IMG/VR virus record: IMGVR_UViG_3300010403_000705
Span: 248,001-312,000 of that record
Strand: one strand, 5' to 3'
Source of the DNA: a virus
Length of the DNA: 64,000 bases
Numbering within the stretch: position 1 is the stretch's first letter; each line of letters opens with the position of its first letter. The notes beneath the pieces are model-generated. The model did no database searches and was not told the DNA's origin. It saw only the letters and a list, made by a program, of their open reading frames with translations. The position numbers and the translations under genes were made by a program. Below are positions 39,888 to 48,682 of this stretch, piece after piece.

Positions 39888-39970
39888 GCCGAAGTGGTGG
39901 AATGGCAGACACAGCGGACTCAAAATCCGCCGCCCATAAGGGCATGAGGGTTCAAGTCCCTCCTTCGGTA
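39888..39970 (+). tRNA. tRNA-Leu (CAA), second copy
   Basis: Acceptor GCCGAAG/CTTCGGT, anticodon stem GCGGA/TCCGC with loop CTCAAAA (CAA), variable arm GCCC/GGGC, T arm GAGGG-TTCAAGT-CCCTC, discriminator A; CCA not encoded. Same anticodon as 12825-12912 but clearly different sequence. Confidence 0.92.
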
Positions 39971-39994
39971 CTAATCAATTTTAGGAGATGGTAT

Positions 39995-40810
39995 ATGTCT
40001 AAAGGTAAAAAATCAAAATCCATTACTATTCTATACGGTTTGCCAGGAAGTGGTAAATCTACATACGCCAAGGATACTGGTATTTCTGTAGTAGATGCTG
40101 ATGAAATTGGACATAAATTCTTTGCATCTACAAATGAGAGATTTGCGTACTTAGCTAGCAAAGTAGAGTATGTATTGACCTCTAAATATACAGACTCTGT
40201 TATTATTGATGGATTATTTACCACCAATGAACAGTTGAGAAGGATTATAGATTCTCTTTCTTTTCTTTCGGAAAAATGGCAAATCACATTTAAATTGGTT
40301 TACTGGGTCGAGGATCGAGCAGCGTGTCTTGTTAATGATCAAGGAAGGAGAGCAAAAAGTTCCGCTATTTCAATTAATAATCTTCCTTTTGAAAAGCCTG
40401 ATCCTTCAGTAGTTCCTGAGTTTTTCGTTAGCAAAAATAGAATTAAAGAAATGCAAGTAGTGCAAAGATCTCCTGCTCAAATTTGGGCGAAATCACTTGA
40501 TCTTGATTCAAATAAAATGGAATTAAGATCTGAAAGTTGGTCTTTAGGAGGAACATCCGGCAATTGTTGGGACAATGAGTTGAGAAGAATCAGTCCAAGT
40601 TCGCCACTAGAATTTGTGGAGTTCGACGAGCTATTGCAAAAGGTTTGTCCTAACCTTTCTTATTTGCAATATAAAGAGATCAATAGATCTTGTTGCAGAC
40701 TTGATGAACACGAATCAACTGATTATTATAGTGGTTCGGAAACAATTGTCCAACATGTGTGCGATATAAATGCATTATATAATAAACTTTCTAACTTAGG
40801 GATTATTTAA
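39995..40810 (+). CDS. P-loop kinase-like protein, paralogue B (271 aa)
   Basis: MSKGKKSKSITILYGLPGSG aligns with the gene at 34832 throughout: same Walker A, VIIDGLFTTNEQLR and SESWSLGG blocks. AGGAG lies about 6 nt before ATG. It sits next to tRNA-Leu, as paralogue A sits next to NadE. Divergent enough to be an old duplication. Function as for paralogue A. Confidence 0.75.
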   Translation: MSKGKKSKSITILYGLPGSGKSTYAKDTGISVVDADEIGHKFFASTNERFAYLASKVEYVLTSKYTDSVIIDGLFTTNEQLRRIIDSLSFLSEKWQITFKLVYWVEDRAACLVNDQGRRAKSSAISINNLPFEKPDPSVVPEFFVSKNRIKEMQVVQRSPAQIWAKSLDLDSNKMELRSESWSLGGTSGNCWDNELRRISPSSPLEFVEFDELLQKVCPNLSYLQYKEINRSCCRLDEHESTDYYSGSETIVQHVCDINALYNKLSNLGII

Positions 40811-41229
40811 TAAGATCTCCGAAATAGAAAATCAAATGTTTGATAGCAGGGGCGCCGCTCCCATCGTAGATGTTTGGATGACGTAGATGAAGTCATTGTA
40901 GTAAAATATATTGTCAAAATGACTAATTCTTTGAATGGCATATTACAACTTATCAACTACATGCGATAAGAATTATGTAATGTGGACCGGAGCAGAGAAA
41001 AGAGAACAGGACAATCTTCTAATTCTTTGGGTCGACACCACGTGCCCTTAGAAAATTTAGTGCGAGCTTTAAGCGATCGGCAAACGTGGTTATTTTTAGT
41101 TGAAGATGCTCAGGGAAGCTTATATGTCCTAATGCTATGATACCTAGCGCTGGAAGAGTGATGTGACTTGCATAGGAGAGACTATGCTTAATAACTACAA
41201 TTAAATATTTTTGTTTCAGAGAAAATAAT
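40811..41229 (+). other. Gene-free stretch with helices
   Basis: 419 nt. Hairpin ATTACA/TGTAAT stacked on CTTATC/GATAAG (40942-40981), and ACCACGT/ACGTGGT (41037-41043 with 41084-41090). No ORF with support. Possible structured RNA(s). Confidence 0.4.
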
Positions 41230-41517
41230 ATGTCACCAGAGTTGGTTCGACCAAATCTTGAAGTATGGGTACATAGTCATTATCGGATGCCACAACGTGG
41301 CACATTAACAACTGGTCATATCATGACTAGTAAAGAGAAACCATATTCTTGGCTGACTGTCAATATCAATGGTCATTGTAGTGATTATGAGATCGGAAGA
41401 ATTACTATTTATGGTAATAACCACGATCTAGCGTATTATTACCATAATGGTAAAAAGTTGTTTTATGAACATCAAGCAGCACATTTAGTGCCAGGAATCA
41501 TGTATGATTGCGTATGA
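41230..41517 (+). CDS. Hypothetical protein (95 aa)
   Basis: Tyr/His-rich beta-type protein. Overlaps the next gene by 14 bases. Not recognised. Confidence 0.65.
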   Translation: MSPELVRPNLEVWVHSHYRMPQRGTLTTGHIMTSKEKPYSWLTVNINGHCSDYEIGRITIYGNNHDLAYYYHNGKKLFYEHQAAHLVPGIMYDCV

Positions 41518-41938
41518 TCCTCATTATGACAGACTATTTAGGGATAATGAACATATTTATCCCAAATTAGAATGTGATAAATATATTTATAGCAGTGATG
41601 GATCCCCTAACGGTGACTCATCAATTTGGTATGTACATGATTGTCAGACTTTCGACTATCTTTGTGATTCTTATTGTGATGACTCTGGTGAGCTAATTCT
41701 TCGTCCAGAATGGCAGAACAAGCGTAAGGCAGAGTTAAAAGAACTATATATTCCTGGATACTGGTCTTATCCTGATATTTATACTCTATCTATAGTTGTA
41801 TTTACTTCGCTTGAAGCAATTACTAGTTGGTTTGAGAAGATAGATTATACTAGGATGCCAAGTGTAATTTCTGATCCTAAAGGTCAAAAATATAAACTTT
41901 ACTGTCGTAAGATTGTAACTGCTGAGAGAATAGTTTAA
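41504..41938 (+). CDS. Hypothetical protein (144 aa)
   Basis: Asp/Tyr-rich N-terminal half (YVHDCQTFDYLCDSYCDD) and alpha/beta C-terminal half. Overlaps the upstream gene and ends 3 nt before the ATPase, so the three are one unit. Confidence 0.7.
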   Translation: MIAYDPHYDRLFRDNEHIYPKLECDKYIYSSDGSPNGDSSIWYVHDCQTFDYLCDSYCDDSGELILRPEWQNKRKAELKELYIPGYWSYPDIYTLSIVVFTSLEAITSWFEKIDYTRMPSVISDPKGQKYKLYCRKIVTAERIV

Positions 41939-41941
41939 ATT

Positions 41942-42508
41942 ATGTTAGAAAAAGTTTTCTTTAAAAAAGATTTTAGGATCTTCAGTCATAAAGATGAATT
42001 TATTTTTCATCCTGGTGTTAATCTATTAGTAGGTGATCAAGGCACTGGTAAAAGTACATTGTTTTATTTACTGGCTGGTAATCGTCAATTTTCAAATGTA
42101 ATTCAATATACTACTACAGCCAATAGCAGTGTTCCCATCAGATTCTTTGACTTTGAGAAACATAATCCTCGCTCATCCAGCGCATTATATACTGAAAATG
42201 AGGATAAGCTCAACGCTCAATTAGGTTTGATGTTCTCCTCTCATGGTCAAGGTGTAAATGCTATTATCAAGGCAGCAACCCAATTCAAAGCACCAATGGT
42301 GCTAATGATGGATGAACCTGATATGGCTTTATCCCCACGTTCCGCTAAGAAATTGGTAGAAACTTTCCAATTACTTTCACAGAAAGGAATTCAGATTATT
42401 GCCGCAGTACATAATCCCATCGTCATTGAATCCGTAGATCAGGTGTTATCTCTGGAACATAAGAAATGGATGTCTTCTAGAGAGTTCTTAACTCAACATT
42501 TAAAATGA
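41942..42508 (+). CDS. Small ABC/SMC-type ATPase (188 aa)
   Basis: Walker A VGDQGTGKST at residues 31-40, Walker B MVLMMDEPDMAL at about 125 followed by the D/H-loop IIAAVHNPIV, as in AAA_21 or RecF/SMC-like ATPases. No recognisable signature LSGGQ. Very short for the family, so it probably works as a dimer with another protein. Directly before tRNA-Ile. Role unknown. Confidence 0.8.
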   Translation: MLEKVFFKKDFRIFSHKDEFIFHPGVNLLVGDQGTGKSTLFYLLAGNRQFSNVIQYTTTANSSVPIRFFDFEKHNPRSSSALYTENEDKLNAQLGLMFSSHGQGVNAIIKAATQFKAPMVLMMDEPDMALSPRSAKKLVETFQLLSQKGIQIIAAVHNPIVIESVDQVLSLEHKKWMSSREFLTQHLK

Positions 42509-42540
42509 CAATGATGTAGAGATTATAAATTAAACAATTT

Positions 42541-42632
42541 GGGAGCATAGCTCAATGGTTAGAGCAACCGCCTTATAAGCGGTTTACCGGCTGATTACCG
42601 GAAGCGTGGGGGTTCAAGTCCCTCTGCTCCTA
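42541..42632 (+). tRNA. tRNA-Ile (TAT) with unusually long variable region
   Basis: Acceptor GGGAGCA/TGCTCCT, D arm GCTC...GAGC, anticodon stem ACCGC/GCGGT with loop CTTATAA (TAT), T arm GGGGG-TTCAAGT-CCCTC, discriminator A; CCA not encoded. The variable region is 24 nt (42584-42607) and holds CCGG...CCGG, whereas Ile tRNAs normally have about 5 nt. Decodes AUA. Confidence 0.8.
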
Positions 42633-42669
42633 CTAAGACCCATCGGCTTACATCTTTAGGTGAATAATT

Positions 42670-42888
42670 ATGGATACAGGAACTATATCATATCATCCTG
42701 ATAATATAGGCGGAAAGCTTATTATTAGCGTTATGTCAAATGGTAAACTTGCAATAGATGTAAAATCACATGGATATAATCTTTACATGTTTACTTTTGA
42801 TTTGGAGTCAGCCAAGAATTTGAGAGATGCTCTTTGTTCTGCCATTGAACAAATGGCAATTAACATAAATTTTCCGTCAGATTCATAA
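42670..42888 (+). CDS. Hypothetical protein (72 aa)
   Basis: Beta-rich first half, helical second half (LESAKNLRDALCSAIEQMA). CCCATC lies between tRNA-Ile and this gene. Unknown. Confidence 0.65.
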   Translation: MDTGTISYHPDNIGGKLIISVMSNGKLAIDVKSHGYNLYMFTFDLESAKNLRDALCSAIEQMAININFPSDS

Positions 42889-42944
42889 TCATCTTCCTGC
42901 TATCTTTTTATAAGAGCAAAGTGATTGTTGAGAGTAGACTTTCC

Positions 42945-43292
42945 ATGAAAATAAAAGAGATGATTCGATTGGCTGCGGACTTTGCCAAGTCCGGCGATCC
43001 GAAAAGAAGTTATTTTCTGGGTGCTATTGGAGTACGTAGTGATGGTGTAGTCGTTATGGCACGCAATGATATGATTCAAACACCAGAACCCTCTGCTCAT
43101 GCGGAAGCAAGATTGGTCCGTAAACTTGGCAAGGATGCTTCTATGGTAGTGGTGGTGCGTGTTATGAAGGGTAGCGGACAGCTTGCCATGGCAAAGCCGT
43201 GTAAACACTGCCGCACGGCTCTGAAAAATTATAGAGTGAAGAAAGTATATTTTACTGCCGATAATGGCAAGTTGTCTGTATTTGAAATGTGA
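42945..43292 (+). CDS. Cytidine deaminase-like protein (115 aa)
   Basis: SAHAEARLV carries the HAE zinc and proton-shuttle motif and AKPCKHCRTAL the PCxxC zinc pair, in the order of the CDA superfamily. Length is close to small phage and toxin-type deaminases. ATG at 42945 preferred over GTG at 42921. Substrate (nucleoside, nucleotide or RNA/DNA base) cannot be told. Confidence 0.8.
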   Translation: MKIKEMIRLAADFAKSGDPKRSYFLGAIGVRSDGVVVMARNDMIQTPEPSAHAEARLVRKLGKDASMVVVVRVMKGSGQLAMAKPCKHCRTALKNYRVKKVYFTADNGKLSVFEM

Positions 43293-43306
43293 GTAGGGAA
43301 AACACA

Positions 43307-43549
43307 ATGCTGATTGCTAAAATTGGTTCCGATTTTCAAATCACACTTGACGAATCAGAAGCTCCTGCTTTGAAGAGAGCACTGAAGATCTATCACGCAC
43401 AATGTGTTGCCTGTGCTGGTAAACGCACTGCTAGACCTTCTCAAGGTCTTATGCAGATGCAAAATGATCTGAGTGTTATTAATGAATTGCTAGACGGAAT
43501 TGATACTTTTCTCTCATGTGACGGAGTAAACACTACTTATGATCAATAG
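43307..43549 (+). CDS. Hypothetical protein (80 aa)
   Basis: ATG at 43307 after AGGGAAAA; GTG at 43289 is an alternative that overlaps the deaminase stop. Contains CVACAGK (CxxC) in a basic helical context, possible zinc site. Unknown. Confidence 0.65.
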   Translation: MLIAKIGSDFQITLDESEAPALKRALKIYHAQCVACAGKRTARPSQGLMQMQNDLSVINELLDGIDTFLSCDGVNTTYDQ

Positions 43550-43660
43550 GTTTACATAGCCTAAAAAGTTGACATAAAAGAGCTTGAAGTTGAATGATGA
43601 ATAGAGTCTCATCAATTAATTCAAGATGATTCCCATCACCCTATAGCCAAAGGTATAATC

Positions 43661-45223
43661 ATGGCATACCAACGACGAAATAATGGTTACCGTGGCAATA
43701 ACAAAGGCTATAAAGCCGTTACAACTTCTTCAAAACCGAAGCCTCGTTTGTCCCGTCCTTCTGAATATCAGATTGCTATTTTTGAGGCAGTAACGAAAGC
43801 TGCCGAACAAGTTATTAATAACTTTCGTTCGGGTATTAAAACTGTCATTGGTATTCATGTGGATGCGCTGGCAGGATGTGGAAAGACCTCCACGACAGTA
43901 GAAAAAGATTACTATCTGCCTGCTGAATTGCGACAAGACGCGGTTAGTGTAGCTTTTAATAGCGATATTGCATCTGTTTTGAAAGAAAGAGTTGCTGATG
44001 GTGTAGAATCAAAGACCATTCACGCTCTGGGGCGAGCTGCTTTGGTTCGTGCTTTTCCAAGGTTGAATTCTTACTCAGCACTAGATACCAGGAAGTATGA
44101 TGGTTATCTTAATGCTGAGCTAGGCAACTGGGAGCCGCGCACTATGGTTGCACGAGAAAATGTCATAAAAATGATTGATCGGGCTCGTGATTACATGGCA
44201 TGGACCGCTGAAGCTATGGATCCGTTGTTCGATCAATATGATATGGACTCAGGTCATTTGACTAGGGATGAGTTTTTGCGTCTGGCTCAAAAAGTTTTGG
44301 TCGCTGGTTTGCAAGATACTAATCGCATGGATTATGGCGATATGATTGCTATGCCACTTTACCATAACCTTGAGCTGCGACGATATTCTCTTCTATCTGT
44401 GGACGAATATCAGGATCTCTGCCCATCACAGCATGAATTGTTGGATAGGAGTATTAGACCTGGTGGACTGTTTGTTTCCGTAGGAGATGAGAATCAAGCC
44501 ATTTATATGTGGCGTGGCGCTGATTGCGACTCTATTGCTCACGGAGTGGCTAGATACAATTCTACTCGTTATCTTCTTCCAAGAACCTACCGATGTGGGA
44601 AAGCTATTGTAGCTTCTGCGCAGGAATTTGTTCCTGCTTTGGAGTGTCCATCTAACGCCCATGAAGGCGAAGTAAGAGAAATGGCTATCGATAAATTGGT
44701 TGATGAAGCGCAACCTGGCGATGCCATTCTTTCGCGTCTTAATGCGCCTCTGGTTAAATTGTGTTTTGCTTTAATTCGCGCCGGCATTCCCGCCAATATC
44801 CAAGGGCGAGATGTCTCGGATAGGCTTAAATTTATGATTAAGCGAAGTGAAGCAAAAACCATTGATGCTTTGCTGGCGTGGATCGAGAAATGGCGAGAAA
44901 CTGAAGTTGCTAGGCTGACACGTCAACACAAGCCAATTGAGACAGCCAATGATTATGCAGAGTGTCTTTCAACTCTTTGTGAAGGTAGATTTGAGATTGT
45001 TGAAGTAATACAGGCAATTGATGATCTATTTCCCAAGAATATGCCAGAGCGTATTGTCATTCTTTCTTCTGTACATCGTGCAAAAGGAAAAGAGTGGAAG
45101 AGAGTTTTTGTACTCGAAGATACATTTTTTCTGAAGAATGGTAATCCACGGGAGGAAGTTAATCTGGCGTATGTAGCTCGCACTCGTGCGATGAATATGT
45201 TAATTAAAGTGAAGAGTCGCTAA
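43661..45223 (+). CDS. UvrD/Rep-family helicase (520 aa)
   Basis: SF1A motifs in order: DALAGCGKTSTTVE (Walker A, about 68-81), LLSVDEYQDLCPSQ (Walker B, VDEYQD), GDENQAIYMWRGA (III), TYRCGKAIV (IV) and VHRAKGKEWKRVFV (V) with YVARTRAMN (VI). The set is complete, so it should be an active DNA translocase. The first 25 residues are Arg/Gly/Asn-rich and disordered-looking. Likely role in phage replication or repair. Confidence 0.9.
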   Translation: MAYQRRNNGYRGNNKGYKAVTTSSKPKPRLSRPSEYQIAIFEAVTKAAEQVINNFRSGIKTVIGIHVDALAGCGKTSTTVEKDYYLPAELRQDAVSVAFNSDIASVLKERVADGVESKTIHALGRAALVRAFPRLNSYSALDTRKYDGYLNAELGNWEPRTMVARENVIKMIDRARDYMAWTAEAMDPLFDQYDMDSGHLTRDEFLRLAQKVLVAGLQDTNRMDYGDMIAMPLYHNLELRRYSLLSVDEYQDLCPSQHELLDRSIRPGGLFVSVGDENQAIYMWRGADCDSIAHGVARYNSTRYLLPRTYRCGKAIVASAQEFVPALECPSNAHEGEVREMAIDKLVDEAQPGDAILSRLNAPLVKLCFALIRAGIPANIQGRDVSDRLKFMIKRSEAKTIDALLAWIEKWRETEVARLTRQHKPIETANDYAECLSTLCEGRFEIVEVIQAIDDLFPKNMPERIVILSSVHRAKGKEWKRVFVLEDTFFLKNGNPREEVNLAYVARTRAMNMLIKVKSR

Positions 45224-45230
45224 CACTAAA

Positions 45231-45265
45231 TATATGGGGGAGGATTCATGCCTCCCCCATATAGG
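45231..45265 (+). terminator. Hairpin, probable terminator
   Basis: A 13-bp stem TATATGGGGGAGG with CCTCCCCCATATA; 7-nt loop; no T-tract. Confidence 0.65.
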
Positions 45266-45272
45266 TATCTAT

Positions 45273-45947
45273 ATGAAGCAAAATAAATCTCCTGGAATTA
45301 TTGAAAATAGCTTTCGTCCTAGTGATGAAGAAATAGCCTCTATACGGACAGAGATATCTGACAGTATTATTAACGCAGAAAGAGTACGTCTTTTTGGTAT
45401 TGTCTGGGATTCAAATTCTAATTGCTGGATGAACTTATGTCATTCTGAAATTAAATCTAATGTAGAATACTTTATAGATGATGCGAAGCGTCGCGCTAAT
45501 ATACTACTTAGCAGAATGGCATTACCATCACAGCCTTTAATCTCGCTACTTAAACAAGCTGATTTGCTAGAAGCTGAAGCCATCTCTCTTGATGATAGGT
45601 CAACTAAGTTACGTAAACTCGCTAATGGTCTACGTAAATGTGCCAACGATGATACAATAAAACAGCACAACGAACCCATCCATAATTTACGTACCCAGGT
45701 TGACGAGATTGCCGTAGCCCACCAAGAGCGACTCTATAAGGTGCAGGAGTTCTGCACCATTCCCCGGACGATCACTGAGATTGCCGACGCGCTCTTCGGC
45801 GCGAATGAGGGGTATGGAAAGATGCCTGCCTACGCGTTGGCAGGTGCCCACATTGAGTACCTTCATGCTCAAGGCAAGATCCGTATCGATAATTTGAATG
45901 ATGTTGAAAAAGGGCGAGCGTTAGCGATTCGCTATAAGAAGAGTTAG
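45273..45947 (+). CDS. Hypothetical protein with composite composition (224 aa)
   Basis: Start at ATG 45273, because the earlier frame crosses the hairpin. Residues 1-135 are AT-rich in codons and helical. From about base 45,690 the gene turns clearly GC-rich and encodes a winged-helix-like end (VQEFCTIPRTITEIADALFG...YLHAQGKIRI). This suggests fusion or recent acquisition of the C-terminal DNA-binding-like module. Function unknown. Confidence 0.75.
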   Translation: MKQNKSPGIIENSFRPSDEEIASIRTEISDSIINAERVRLFGIVWDSNSNCWMNLCHSEIKSNVEYFIDDAKRRANILLSRMALPSQPLISLLKQADLLEAEAISLDDRSTKLRKLANGLRKCANDDTIKQHNEPIHNLRTQVDEIAVAHQERLYKVQEFCTIPRTITEIADALFGANEGYGKMPAYALAGAHIEYLHAQGKIRIDNLNDVEKGRALAIRYKKS

Positions 45948-46043
45948 GTTCTACACAATTGCCGTACGTATGTATGGACATGCGAGTATTTGTTTACCCA
46001 TCTTCATCAGTGATTTAGAGCCAGTTAAAGAAAGAAGGCTAGC

Positions 46044-46757
46044 ATGAGTGATCTCAACAATATTATTGAACGTGTTCATCGCCTTTTGTCATTATCGAAA
46101 AGTTCTAATGCTAATGAGGCAGCAGCGGCAGCGGCAGTTGCCAACCGGCTAATTGATACTTATCGTTTATCAGAAGCTGATCTTGAATGTCGTCGTGAGG
46201 CGACGGAACCGATTGAGGAAGATACTGATTACGTCTATCAATCTGGTAGGATTAATCCATGGAAGGTTGAGTTAGTCTCTGTTCTGGTTGGTCATTATGG
46301 TCTAAGCTTCTGGAACGATGTTGATTTTAGTTCTGGTCGCAAAGTAACTCGCTATAAGATGTTAGGTCGTAAATCTGACATTACTATTGCAAAATATATG
46401 TTCGCTTGGTTATCCACTGAATGTCAACGTTTGTGTGATATGGAAGCTAAAGGCAAAGGACATATTTTTGCCGGATCTTATTGTCTTGGTTTTGTACAAG
46501 GAATTGCAGCACAATTAAAGAACAGTCGAGCTGAAGCGCAAAAAGATGCCACTAGTTCATCCATTGTTAAAATTGATGCTAGAGGTGTAGAGGCAGAACG
46601 GTTGATGTACAGATTGCATCCAAATCTTCGAATGTCTTATAGTCGTTCTAATATGAGATATGATAGTGATGCCTTGATTGCGGGGAAAAACAAAGGTAAA
46701 TCTATGCATTTAGGTGCTTCTTTTGGTACAGGCGGAACTCGCTTGCTATCACGATAG
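46044..46757 (+). CDS. DUF2786-like protein (237 aa)
   Basis: N-terminal RVHRLLSLSKSSNANEAAAA, NRLIDTYRLSEADLE is the DUF2786 signature. The remainder (residues 70-237) fits the domain usually attached to it, with basic C-terminus. Common in phages and plasmids; function unknown. AAGAAGG about 8 nt before ATG. Confidence 0.8.
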   Translation: MSDLNNIIERVHRLLSLSKSSNANEAAAAAAVANRLIDTYRLSEADLECRREATEPIEEDTDYVYQSGRINPWKVELVSVLVGHYGLSFWNDVDFSSGRKVTRYKMLGRKSDITIAKYMFAWLSTECQRLCDMEAKGKGHIFAGSYCLGFVQGIAAQLKNSRAEAQKDATSSSIVKIDARGVEAERLMYRLHPNLRMSYSRSNMRYDSDALIAGKNKGKSMHLGASFGTGGTRLLSR

Positions 46758-46770
46758 TAATAAGATACTA

Positions 46771-46843
46771 GCGCCGGAATGAATAATGTCGAGAATCCTT
46801 CGACGATAAAATAACGGGGCTTAATAAGATTCATTCCTGGCGC
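46771..46843 (+). terminator. Long imperfect hairpin
   Basis: GCGCCGGAATGAAT pairs with ATTCATTCCTGGCGC (one bulge) around a 44-nt region. It may terminate the DUF2786 unit or be a small RNA; no T-tract. Confidence 0.45.
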
Positions 46844-46868
46844 ACGTACTTGAAAGTTACGGTTATAT

Positions 46869-47078
46869 ATGGCTACACAACTACCTCAACAATTTGATTG
46901 GTTGAAAATCCACCTTGGATTTTATGATAGATTAGAACTATCTCATACTGCATCTAAGCAGAAACTGTGGGAAGAATTGTTAGGTGACGCCTTAGATAGA
47001 TATGTAGTACAATCGGTAGGCTTCATGAAGACTCCCATCCCTCAAAAATACTTACCTAAGGATAGGCAGAATGTATAA
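46869..47078 (+). CDS. Hypothetical protein (69 aa)
   Basis: Helical, aromatic, ends VGFMKTPIPQKYLPKDRQNV. Overlaps the next gene by 8 bases. Unknown. Confidence 0.65.
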   Translation: MATQLPQQFDWLKIHLGFYDRLELSHTASKQKLWEELLGDALDRYVVQSVGFMKTPIPQKYLPKDRQNV

Positions 47079-47382
47079 ACATGCTTGGTTTAGCAAATTG
47101 CATGAACCATGGATTGGTTCATGGGAGGTTGATACAATAGATCAACGTGTTGTTCGTGCCACATATATGACTGATGTCTATAGTGCTACATATATTTTTC
47201 ATGACAAAGTATATTTAGGACTAGTGAAGTATGATTCGCGAAGAGACTTTTCAATGAAAAGCTCATTCAATCCAACTTCATCTGTTATTCCTACTCCAGG
47301 AATAAACTTATGTTATAAGTGCGGACACGAAATAAAACTTCGAGAACTTTTTTTTAGTACCTACATCGGTTGTTGGTGCTAA
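47071..47382 (+). CDS. Hypothetical zinc-ribbon-like protein (103 aa)
   Basis: Beta-rich, with LCYKCGHEIKL and a terminal GCWC that together could bind zinc. Overlaps the upstream gene. Not recognised. Confidence 0.65.
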   Translation: MYKHAWFSKLHEPWIGSWEVDTIDQRVVRATYMTDVYSATYIFHDKVYLGLVKYDSRRDFSMKSSFNPTSSVIPTPGINLCYKCGHEIKLRELFFSTYIGCWC

Positions 47383-47425
47383 ATTTTTGCGATTTAACAA
47401 TTTAAAATCAATTTGGAAAGAAAAA

Positions 47426-47605
47426 ATGCGAGAGGATAAGGTTCCCAGTTCTTACAGAACTCCACTGAAGGGTCATCGAAATTTTGATCACGACGAGGAT
47501 TCTGGTCGTCAAGCGGAAAAGATTCGCCGTCAGCGACCACATAGCTCGGAACAATATGATAAGAAACCACGACGACCAAATCGTCATGGCAAACCTTTGT
47601 GGTGA
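47426..47605 (+). CDS. Basic disordered protein (59 aa)
   Basis: ATG at 47426 with GGAAAG about 7 nt upstream. Rich in Arg, Lys, Asp and Pro, little hydrophobic content (e.g. EKIRRQRPHSSEQYDKKPRR), probably disordered and nucleic-acid binding. Confidence 0.6.
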   Translation: MREDKVPSSYRTPLKGHRNFDHDEDSGRQAEKIRRQRPHSSEQYDKKPRRPNRHGKPLW

Positions 47606-47616
47606 AAGACTCAAAA

Positions 47617-47757
47617 ATGCGCGACTTATTTACTCCGGGCACGGTGTTTGTTTTGGGCGTTCTAATTCTATATTTTGGTGCACATATTGCACTTCAATAT
47701 ATAGCAACCCATCCAGAATATCCAGGGCAGTTACCTTGTAAATGTGAGTCTAAGTGA
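47617..47757 (+). CDS. Single-pass membrane peptide (46 aa)
   Basis: Hydrophobic segment GTVFVLGVLILYFGAHIAL then a polar tail with PCKCESK at the end. GTGAAAGA upstream. Unknown. Confidence 0.55.
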   Translation: MRDLFTPGTVFVLGVLILYFGAHIALQYIATHPEYPGQLPCKCESK

Positions 47758-48478
47758 ATCTCCAATAGATTTTGTTCTCCCGCCTTTAATGCTGGATCCA
47801 CAAGTAAAGCATTATTGTTTCGTCTAAGTTGCTCCACGCAACATCCATCATTGTCAATGATGTGCGACGTGACATAAAAATATGACAGAGATTTTCCACC
47901 CAATTGCTTTTGCTTTGGGCAAAGAGGATATTATTTAGTATTTAATCCATGAATTATGCGAGGTTGAAATTGGTTTCTTCCTGAGTATAAACTCTGCTTG
48001 AAGAGATTTATCTTAACGTAAACCTACCAATTCCTCTAGTTCCAGAGAATGGATTTGATAACGCATAACTAGGAATGATAAAAATAATAAATAGTTTCGG
48101 CATTTGTTCAATATAGCAATTAAAAGCAACACTCGGCTCTGGATACTTCAGACATCTAAGTCATATTTTTAAGACTTCTTGCACTGAACTCGCGCAGGTC
48201 TAAATAAACCTCTCATGGTGATACAGAATCACTTCTGCAACCGGAAATGGGTTTAGCCTGGGTCAATCTGTTCATGATGACAGATACATAGTAGATAGCC
48301 AAAGTGATAGGCTAACTCTGACAAAGATAGCATGGTAGACCCATTTATCTACGTCGGAGTCTTGTCTTACTACAGTAATGTTCAGAATTTTATTCTGAAT
48401 TAGGGGCGCGAGCTTTTGAAGTAGATGACCTAAGTGCATGTTTTTTTGATGACCAGTACAATTTTTAGAGGATGAATT
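47758..48478 (+). other. Gene-free stretch with several hairpins
   Basis: 721 nt with no ORF supported by a ribosome site. Hairpins: CATCATTG/AATGATG near 47,850, TAGCC/GGCTA near 48,300, an 8-bp ACTCTGAC/GTCGGAGT helix (48315-48360) enclosing GTAGA/TCTAC, and TTCAGAA/TTCTGAA (48381-48399). Probably one or more non-coding RNAs plus a leader. Confidence 0.45.
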
Positions 48479-48664
48479 ATGTTACCCGAAGAAATAATGT
48501 CTGCTGTTAGGAGAGACAATAAATTCAAAGTAGTAGACATGGAAATTCGACGACGGTTTGAATCGAAACGAGATGAAGTGATAGCTGCATTTTCAGCTCT
48601 TTCAGATCTCGATAAGCAGATGGCTGTCGCTTATCTAATAAAACTGTTAGGCTCCAAGCTGTAA
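48479..48664 (+). CDS. Helical hypothetical protein (61 aa)
   Basis: AGAGGATG about 8 nt before ATG. Entirely helical and charged; small dimer or DNA-binding protein possible. Unknown. Confidence 0.7.
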   Translation: MLPEEIMSAVRRDNKFKVVDMEIRRRFESKRDEVIAAFSALSDLDKQMAVAYLIKLLGSKL

Positions 48665-48682
48665 AGATAAGGAAAATTGTAC

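Noticed and set aside
43569-43658. TTGACA at 43569 and TATAAT at 43653 as a sigma-70 promoter
   Set aside because: The spacing is far from 17 bp, and neither box has a partner at the right distance.
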